Notes under the pieces: generated by a model
What the model was told of the DNA's origin: nothing
The model's database searches: none
Seen by the model: only the letters and a program-made list of their open reading frames with translations
Shown here: piece after piece, positions 1 to 5,467 of the stretch
Position numbering within the stretch: position 1 is the first letter of the stretch
Layout of the letters: the number at the start of each line of letters is the position of its first letter
Program-made: the position numbers and the translations under genes
Origin: Mariprofundaceae bacterium
GTDB taxonomy: Bacteria; Pseudomonadota; Zetaproteobacteria; Mariprofundales; Mariprofundaceae
Assembly: GCA_030950865.1 (NCBI GenBank)
Contig: JAUZQR010000336.1
Coordinates: forward strand, 1-6,491
Direction of reading: 5' to 3'
Length of the DNA: 6,491 bases

Positions 1-406
1 AAAGCAAGTCACTGCCCTGCTTGCCCACTCTTATATCCAACAAAACAACGTCTTGAGCATCCAAACATTGCACACGCACACCACGATTAAGCAACCCTAA
101 ATCGGCATCATAATCATGTTTGCGTGTCACCACCCGAATCACCTGCATACCCGATAAATCATCAAGCAAACGTAAAGCAGCATTCTGCACAACCAAATCA
201 CCATGATCCAATCGCCATTTTCCATTTTTTAAGGTTAAAATAATATCTTTATCACCCCGTTTCTGAATAATTATTTTCACAATCTCTTTCACTGCAATAT
301 GTGACCACACATCCATGCGCTGCGATTGCGATGTTGGCTGCTGCCAAAACCACAATACCGCCCATAACAACACTAAAATAGATACTGCCCACGCTACTTT
401 TTTCAT
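1..406 (-). CDS. DUF4340 family protein, N-terminal 135 residues (3' end outside window)
   Basis: I translated this frame by hand: it is open from an ATG at 406-404 to the window edge with no stop. The product starts with two lysines and a hydrophobic segment at about residues 4-22, which is a signal anchor or uncleaved signal peptide, so the rest should be outside the inner membrane. Residues about 43-135 follow the DUF4340 pattern: a strand with IIIQKRG, then LKNGKWRL, a helix with ALRLLDDLSGMQVIRVVT, the DADLGLLNRGVRV segment, and a strand leading to DIRVGKQG. DUF4340 proteins are commonly encoded last in GldA/GldF/GldG-like ABC operons, and this one directly follows the GldG-like gene (TAA then ATG with no gap). 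There is no strong Shine-Dalgarno sequence before the ATG, so translation is probably coupled to the upstream gene. The biochemical role of the family is not established. The family call is inferred from the pattern, without a database search. Confidence 0.8.
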   Translation of the reverse strand, partial: MKKVAWAVSILVLLWAVLWFWQQPTSQSQRMDVWSHIAVKEIVKIIIQKRGDKDIILTLKNGKWRLDHGDLVVQNAALRLLDDLSGMQVIRVVTRKHDYDADLGLLNRGVRVQCLDAQDVVLLDIRVGKQGSDLL

Positions 407-1963
407 TTATTCAGAACTTTCCAAGAGGTGATTTAAACGCCACCAACGCCATAGTCCAAACAGCAAAATAAACAAAGGTAACCCAAACAACCACAGTGTT
501 TTAAATACCAACTTCCCACTTTGGCTTAATGCCGCCAATGGGCGCTCTGTTACACCCCGCGAACGCAGCCCAATCAAATCCTCATCATGACTCAACCAAT
601 CCAAGCTATTCAAAGCCAATATTAATGCTGAACCATCCATAAATTCATCATCGAGCAAGCCTGGAGAGCCGAACACCAATAAACGCCCGTCCTTCACATT
701 TGTTAGCAAATGACTCTTCCCACCTTGCGGTATTTTTTTAAATGCTGATGTCATCTCACCTTCAAATGCCAAAGCAAGCACCTGTGATTTCACCTGCAAA
801 CCGTCAAAACGTTTATCCATTTCTATCAAAGGGTAAACATCAAAGGGAGGCCCATCTTGCACCGCTGCCCACGGTGATGATTGCATCAAAATTTCGGCAT
901 TGTCACCTGTTGCCAATAATGGCGAAACAAACGGTATCGAAACCGACTCCAAACCTCGACTAATCACATGCGATTCGTTCAAATCTAAGACATTGGGCAC
1001 AAAGGGGTAATCCACTTGTGATTGAAACACACCATTACGCACGACCACACGCTGCGCTCGCTTATCCATCACCAAACCAGGTTCCACAGATACCTTTAAA
1101 TCCTCACGTACCCAATCATTGCTAGAAGGGTTAACAGCTTGCACATCAAAGCCTTTCGATAACGCGGGTCTCGCATTGCCTGCCAAAACCCAAACACCAC
1201 CACCATGCATGCGAAATTGATCCAAATGAAAACGCCAAAGCTCTGATGGTGGTGATGTCATACCATCGACAATTACAGCTCGCACATCAACAGGCACATC
1301 GCCCTTGCTTAAATCCAATGATACAAATTCATAATCATCTTTCATCCATGCAGAAAAGCGATGTAGTTCATCTAATCTATGCGCACCAAAACTCGATGTT
1401 AAGCCAATCTTCACGCGACCTTTACCAGTCAACTTCTTACTTTTTTTAGTGAGCAGGTATTCAAAACCTTCTTCACTTTGCACCACAGAAATAACTTCCT
1501 TACGATCCAAGTATTCCAATACAATCGCCAAATAACCTTGTTTCACCTGCGCCCTATCATTTTCTATAAGCTGCACCTGCACCTTAGGAATATTCAAAGC
1601 CTTGAGCGAGGCCAATACATTAGCATTCGATGCAGGATCCATGACATCGAAGCCCATCTTACCATGTCCTGCCTCATAATAAGATTGCAACATATCCTCA
1701 ATAAAACGCTGTAAACGCCCATAAGGCTGCGGCATATCTGATGTGATATAAGCGCGAATCATCAATGGCTCATCCAAGTTATCAAGTACCTGTTTGGTTG
1801 CATCAGACAAACTGTAAATTTGATCTTCTGTCCAATCACTGCGCATATGTGAAAGGTTTGCCAAGGTAAAAAGAAGCCCTCCCAACAACAATACAAGCAA
1901 TACAAGCATCCATGCTGAACGACGCATGACTTTACGTTGATCTATCAATGCATTCTTACTCAT
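407..1963 (-). CDS. GldG-like ABC transporter auxiliary protein (ABC_transp_aux family)
   Basis: This 518-residue protein has one hydrophobic segment near the N terminus (about 17-37) and another near the C terminus (about 487-507, followed by WRWWR). Between them lies a large region expected to be extracytoplasmic. The segment after the first helix, with DWTEDQIYSLSDAT, then L..L, a strand with MIRAYITSDMPQ, a helix and FDVMDP (about 43-110), is the usual N-terminal hallmark of GldG-like proteins. The block LILALNSLDWLSHDEDLIGLRSRG (about 447-470) before the last helix is also typical. In this family the protein works with an ATPase and an ABC-2 permease, and both genes lie directly upstream. 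The ATG abuts the permease stop (TAA at 1966-1964), and a GAAGG Shine-Dalgarno-like sequence sits 9 bases upstream inside the permease gene. No ATP-binding or enzymatic motif is visible. The substrate is unknown, and gliding motility should not be assumed outside Bacteroidetes. Confidence 0.87.
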   Translation of the reverse strand: MSKNALIDQRKVMRRSAWMLVLLVLLLGGLLFTLANLSHMRSDWTEDQIYSLSDATKQVLDNLDEPLMIRAYITSDMPQPYGRLQRFIEDMLQSYYEAGHGKMGFDVMDPASNANVLASLKALNIPKVQVQLIENDRAQVKQGYLAIVLEYLDRKEVISVVQSEEGFEYLLTKKSKKLTGKGRVKIGLTSSFGAHRLDELHRFSAWMKDDYEFVSLDLSKGDVPVDVRAVIVDGMTSPPSELWRFHLDQFRMHGGGVWVLAGNARPALSKGFDVQAVNPSSNDWVREDLKVSVEPGLVMDKRAQRVVVRNGVFQSQVDYPFVPNVLDLNESHVISRGLESVSIPFVSPLLATGDNAEILMQSSPWAAVQDGPPFDVYPLIEMDKRFDGLQVKSQVLALAFEGEMTSAFKKIPQGGKSHLLTNVKDGRLLVFGSPGLLDDEFMDGSALILALNSLDWLSHDEDLIGLRSRGVTERPLAALSQSGKLVFKTLWLFGLPLFILLFGLWRWWRLNHLLESSE

Positions 1964-2686
1964 TTAGCGCCACCTTCGACGTTCAAGCTCAAACCATGTT
2001 AAACTTAAAAATAGACCGCTCATGGTGATAAAAAACATCACATCGGACAAACGCACCAAACCACGCAACATCGACTGATAATGCGCTAATGGACTTAACA
2101 AGACCAACCAGTCTTGCACTGCTGGAGAAAAAGTTGGCATCGCCTTTGAAAGCAAAAATACCAACAGCAACATCACAAAACCAAGCACATATGCCACCAC
2201 TTCATAACGGGTAATTGCCGAGGCATACAAACATACTGCGGCATATGATGACGCCAATAAAATAGCTGCCACATAGGATGCCAACACTTGCCCAATATCC
2301 AAGTTTCCCAACCAAGAAAGTGTGAGTGGATATAATAAAGTCAACGCGAGCAATACCACAATCTGCACCCACAATGCCAAATATTTTCCCCACACGATAC
2401 TCATCGTGGTAATCGGCATGGTTGCCAATAATTCAAACGTACCACTGCGTTTTTCATCAGCTAGCATGCGCATCGCCATGGCTGGAATAAAAAACATCAA
2501 TAACAAGGATAAAATGGAAAACCAACCTCGCATATCGGCTTGTCCAATCAGAAATAAATTACTTTCAAAGAAAAATCCGCATACGATTAAAAAGGCAATT
2601 GCCATCACATAACCCAAGGGGGTATCCATCACAATGCGCCATTCTTTGCGGCATAAGCTTGTGATTTGCATCCATGCCATGCTCAT
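1964..2686 (-). CDS. ABC-2 type permease (GldF-like)
   Basis: This 240-residue integral membrane protein has six predicted helices, at roughly 24-41, 55-73, 102-125, 134-157, 163-180 and 215-232. The amphipathic N-terminal stretch with LCRKEW (residues 11-16) precedes helix 1. The cytoplasmic loop after helix 2 carries ADEKRSGTFELLATMPI (about 76-92), the conserved EKR.GT.ELL..P signature of ABC-2 permeases of the GldF/NosY type that couples to the ATPase. The length is typical for the GldF-like branch. The ATG overlaps the upstream ATPase stop as ATGA (2686-2683), and a strong GGGAGG six bases before it supports this start over the in-frame Met codons 3 and 6. It would form the membrane channel with the ATPase, probably as a dimer. 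Substrate and direction of transport cannot be read from the sequence. Confidence 0.9.
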   Translation of the reverse strand: MSMAWMQITSLCRKEWRIVMDTPLGYVMAIAFLIVCGFFFESNLFLIGQADMRGWFSILSLLLMFFIPAMAMRMLADEKRSGTFELLATMPITTMSIVWGKYLALWVQIVVLLALTLLYPLTLSWLGNLDIGQVLASYVAAILLASSYAAVCLYASAITRYEVVAYVLGFVMLLLVFLLSKAMPTFSPAVQDWLVLLSPLAHYQSMLRGLVRLSDVMFFITMSGLFLSLTWFELERRRWR

Positions 2687-3621
2687 GAAGTGCCTCCCGT
2701 CAAACGATGAAAAACATCTTCCAGTGAAGTTTCTTGTGCGTGCATCTCAAGCAACACCCCACCCACTGCAACAACCGCTGAAAAAACCGACTCAGCCAAA
2801 GGAATGCTGTCATCTACATGTCGAAATGTAAGTTTTGTAAGCCCACTTTCTTCAACAGTATGCATGTCGACTTCACAGCCATCATATTGCTTGCATATCG
2901 CGGTCACCACAGCATCAGCATCACCGCGCATACAAACATCCAATACCAAGCCTGAAGATGAAAGTGCAATCAACTCATCCCGTGTTCCAAGCGCTCGTAA
3001 TTCACCACCATCTATAATCATCATGCGATCACATACAGCGTCCACTTCCGATAATACATGTGAAGACAATAATACAGTTTTTTTCTCGCCCAAATGGCGA
3101 ATAAGTTGGCGAATTTCAACCATTTGATTGGGGTCAAGCCCTGTTGTTGGTTCATCTAAGATAAGGCAGTCAGGATTATGCAACATACTTGCCGCCAGAC
3201 CCACCCGCTGACGATAACCCTTGGATAATTCATCAATACGCTGATGTAATCGCCCCTCTAAACCACATGCAGCACTCATTTCACGAATTTTATCGTTTAA
3301 TGTTGCTTCTGGAATGCCATACATACGCCCCATAAATGATAAGTGCCCATGCACGTTTAAATCACTATAAGAAGGTGCATGCTCTGGCAAATAACCGACT
3401 CGCCGCCGCACATGCAAATCCTGTTGAATATCAATGCCATCCATGCTTGCCGTACCCGATGATGGCGGCAAAAAGCAGGTTAACATTTTCATAGTTGTGG
3501 ATTTCCCTGCCCCGTTAGGACCTAAAAGCCCCATCACTTCACCATGTCGAACATGAAAGCTTAAATCACGAACAGCATATTTCTCACCATATAAGCGGCT
3601 TAATTTGTCGGCTTGAATCAT
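2683..3621 (-). CDS. ABC transporter ATP-binding protein (GldA/CcmA-like)
   Basis: This 312-residue cytoplasmic ATPase energises the permease encoded next. The nucleotide-binding motifs are all present: Walker A GPNGAGKST (34-42), signature LSKGYRQR (132-139), Walker B LILDEPT (153-159), D-loop GLD (161-163) and switch histidine H188 in SSH. At the Q-loop position the sequence reads GYLPE (76-80), with Glu where many ABC proteins have Gln; this variant is common in the GldA/NatA-like branch. Residues about 225-312 are a C-terminal extension ending in SLEDVFHRLTG, typical of drug/lipid-type ABC-2 ATPases. The start MIQADKLSRLYGEKYAV aligns with the expected first strand, so the ATG at 3621 looks right even though no Shine-Dalgarno sequence precedes it. 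A sigma70-like promoter lies immediately upstream. The final codon overlaps the permease ATG. Substrate is unknown. Confidence 0.93.
   Translation of the reverse strand: MIQADKLSRLYGEKYAVRDLSFHVRHGEVMGLLGPNGAGKSTTMKMLTCFLPPSSGTASMDGIDIQQDLHVRRRVGYLPEHAPSYSDLNVHGHLSFMGRMYGIPEATLNDKIREMSAACGLEGRLHQRIDELSKGYRQRVGLAASMLHNPDCLILDEPTTGLDPNQMVEIRQLIRHLGEKKTVLLSSHVLSEVDAVCDRMMIIDGGELRALGTRDELIALSSSGLVLDVCMRGDADAVVTAICKQYDGCEVDMHTVEESGLTKLTFRHVDDSIPLAESVFSAVVAVGGVLLEMHAQETSLEDVFHRLTGGTS
2693..2698 (-). promoter_or_regulatory. Shine-Dalgarno site of the permease gene
   Basis: On the minus strand the sequence GGGAGG lies six bases before the ATG at 2686, inside the last codons of the ATPase gene. It is the clearest ribosome-binding site in the window. 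It fixes the permease start at the ATGA overlap, and lets the permease be translated both by coupling and by direct ribosome entry. Confidence 0.75.
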
Positions 3622-3630
3622 AGGTAGAGC

Positions 3631-3658
3631 ATTCTAAAAGCTCTCGAAACAAGGTCAA
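3631..3658 (-). promoter_or_regulatory. Candidate sigma70-type promoter for the ABC transporter operon
   Basis: On the minus strand, TTGACC (3658-3653) matches the -35 consensus at five of six bases. A 16-base spacer leads to TAGAAT (3636-3631), which matches the -10 consensus at five of six. The -35 box follows directly from the TAG stop of the c-di-GMP gene. Transcription would start near 3622-3625, only a few bases before the ATPase ATG at 3621, so the message would be leaderless or nearly so, consistent with the lack of a Shine-Dalgarno sequence. A small inverted repeat (AGAGC 3644-3640 and GCTCT 3630-3626) spans the -10 box and could be an operator. The promoter is inferred from sequence match only. 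Confidence 0.5.
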
Positions 3659-5407
3659 CTAACTACTTTGATTTAATTCTAAATCCAGTTGTACCCCATG
3701 CTCATAAAAATTTCTCAACCATTTACTTATTTCAGCAACTGGCTTGGGTCTACTAATGAAATAACCTTGAATAAAATCGCACCCCATAGCAGCAAGACTG
3801 TCCCAATCTTCACGGTTTTCCACACCTTCTGCCACCACTCGCAACCCCAAATTATGCGCCATATTCACAACGGTCTGCACAATCACTAAATCATTTTTAT
3901 ACTCATTCATACCCATGACAAAAGAACGATCTATTTTTAATTCATCCAGTTGCAAGTGCTTCAAATAAGCAAGTGATGAATAACCTGTGCCAAAATCATC
4001 TATCGATACATCAATGTTCATTTCACTAATTTTAGTCAATGTTTTTGAAGCTTGGTGTGGATCATCCATCAATGTATTCTCAGTAATTTCTAGCGCAAAC
4101 ACATGATCGGGTACTTGATATTTGCGTTTAAACTCCGCCACTCGCTCCACCACATGCTCTTCTTGTAAAAAATTGGCGGATATATTTATCGACACACTCA
4201 CAGGCAAACCATCTTGATGCCATACTGCACACTGCTTCATGGCAGTTTCCAGCACCCACCATGTCATTGGAATAATCAATCCTGAATCTTCTGCCAAAGG
4301 AATAAACTGATCAGGAAAAACCATGCCTTTTTGTGGATGATTCCAGCGAATCAAGGCTTCTACCGACAAACGATGACTGCCATCCATCTGCACTTGTGGT
4401 TGGTAATAAAGCTCCATACCATTCGATTTAATCGCATGGTTCAATTCTTTGAGCAATGACATACGCTCAACGCTATTTTCATCTTGCATGACATCATAAA
4501 CGGCTGTTTTTAAGTTCCTCTTCTTAGCATAATACATTGCCACATCTGCCCGACGCATCAATGTATCTAAATTATCACCATGAGTTGGAAACTCAGCAAT
4601 GCCAATACTCACTTCCACTGAAAGTATCCTACCCTCACATTCAAATGGCTGACTTAGCACCTGTTGTAATTTTAACGCTACTTTTTCTGCGTCACTGACA
4701 TCATTATTAAACAAAATAATCGCAAATTCATCACCGCCAAGCCGAGCCAAAGCATCCGATGCGCGCAATGAGCCAAGCAAACGTTCGGCAACCTCTCTAA
4801 GCACCAAGTCTCCAGCTTTATGACCAAGGGTATCATTGATATGTTTAAAATCATTCATATCCATAATAAGCAAACTACAGCACTTCTTCTGACGCGAGGA
4901 CAGTTTAAACAACTGCTCTGATCGAGATAACAAAAGCCTTTTATTGGGAAGCCCTGTCAGGGCATCATGCATAAACTGGTGCTCCATACTGCGTCGTTGA
5001 CGCTCCAACTCCAACGACAACTGACCAAGCTGCTGCTTCGACTCATCGCGTTGTTGTAAAACATGCCCCTGCCTACCATGCAATAATTTCAATAAGCTTG
5101 CTGCTGACATATCTGCAAGGTCTTGCTGTTGCATGACAATATCGACCTCTACTGTTTTAAAAAAGTCGGTTTTCTCCTGCCAGCAATCGCCTTCAATGAG
5201 TAATTGATATGCTTCTGATGGCTTATGAATACTACAACACATGTGCACAACATCAGTATTTGAACAATGTGCTGCAACGGTTTCTGCAAATACTTCAGCA
5301 AGCCTCTCATCCATACCAAGTGCCTGCACCAAGCCCAATATTTTATAATAAGCAATAATATTTGCAGGCTGTGGTATATCGAAGTCAATCTTTATAAGAT
5401 TATCCAT
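3659..5407 (-). CDS. Dual GGDEF-EAL c-di-GMP synthase/phosphodiesterase with novel N-terminal domain
   Basis: The ATG at 5407 gives 582 residues. A TTG 33 bases upstream (5440) is also in frame, but the ATG has a GAG-containing weak ribosome site six bases before it and is preferred. Residues 1-110 are an unrecognised domain rich in Cys and His (H47, C48, H55, C57, C58, H61, C75). Residues about 115-145 look like a coiled-coil linker. The GGDEF domain (about 146-310) starts with DALTGLPNKRLL, has D183 and N185/D186 in the metal region, an intact GGDEF at 224-228, and the inhibitory I-site RASD at 215-218, five residues before it. The EAL domain (about 318-570) keeps E350-A351-L352, N408, E440, D470-D471 in DDFGTGYSSL, K491, E527 and Q547, so phosphodiesterase activity is likely. 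No transmembrane segment is seen, so the protein should be cytoplasmic. Which activity dominates cannot be read from sequence. Confidence 0.95.
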   Translation of the reverse strand: MDNLIKIDFDIPQPANIIAYYKILGLVQALGMDERLAEVFAETVAAHCSNTDVVHMCCSIHKPSEAYQLLIEGDCWQEKTDFFKTVEVDIVMQQQDLADMSAASLLKLLHGRQGHVLQQRDESKQQLGQLSLELERQRRSMEHQFMHDALTGLPNKRLLLSRSEQLFKLSSRQKKCCSLLIMDMNDFKHINDTLGHKAGDLVLREVAERLLGSLRASDALARLGGDEFAIILFNNDVSDAEKVALKLQQVLSQPFECEGRILSVEVSIGIAEFPTHGDNLDTLMRRADVAMYYAKKRNLKTAVYDVMQDENSVERMSLLKELNHAIKSNGMELYYQPQVQMDGSHRLSVEALIRWNHPQKGMVFPDQFIPLAEDSGLIIPMTWWVLETAMKQCAVWHQDGLPVSVSINISANFLQEEHVVERVAEFKRKYQVPDHVFALEITENTLMDDPHQASKTLTKISEMNIDVSIDDFGTGYSSLAYLKHLQLDELKIDRSFVMGMNEYKNDLVIVQTVVNMAHNLGLRVVAEGVENREDWDSLAAMGCDFIQGYFISRPKPVAEISKWLRNFYEHGVQLDLELNQSS

Positions 5408-5443
5408 ACTCAGCTCGCCCGATAATGGAAATAAAAACAAATG

Positions 5444-5458
5444 ACACTTTCAAAGTGT
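5444..5458. promoter_or_regulatory. Perfect 15-base palindrome: operator or weak terminator
   Basis: ACACTTT, one central base, then AAAGTGT form a perfect inverted repeat in the 60-base gap between the channel-like gene and the GGDEF-EAL gene. Read as minus-strand RNA it folds to a six-base-pair stem with a TGA triloop, followed by a T-rich but interrupted run (CATTTGTTTTTATTT). This could weakly terminate transcription from the channel-like gene. Read as DNA it has the size and symmetry of a dimeric regulator's operator. I cannot decide between these, and I see no convincing promoter in the gap. Confidence 0.4.
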
Positions 5459-5467
5459 TTCCAAACC

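Noticed and set aside
742..963. Plus-strand open frame within the GldG-like gene
   Set aside because: It has low-complexity, unfamiliar protein sequence and no ribosome site, and lies wholly antisense to a well-supported gene. The same applies to the other plus-strand frames at 1246-1449, 1478-1714, 2322-2612, 2634-2831, 2804-3127, 3689-3889 and 6095-6349.
2683..3621. Inactive ATPase because the Q-loop Gln is replaced by Glu (GYLPE)
   Set aside because: GYLPE is common in active members of this ABC branch and all other motifs are intact.
3659..3720. Intrinsic terminator after the c-di-GMP gene
   Set aside because: The only hairpin near the stop (3626-3644) has a five-base stem and no T-run after it; a promoter reading explains the gap better.
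5408..5440. TTG start at 5440 for the c-di-GMP gene
   Set aside because: It adds only 11 residues, is a rarer start codon, and lies just after the palindrome in T-rich sequence without a ribosome site. The ATG at 5407 has a GAG-type site at suitable spacing.
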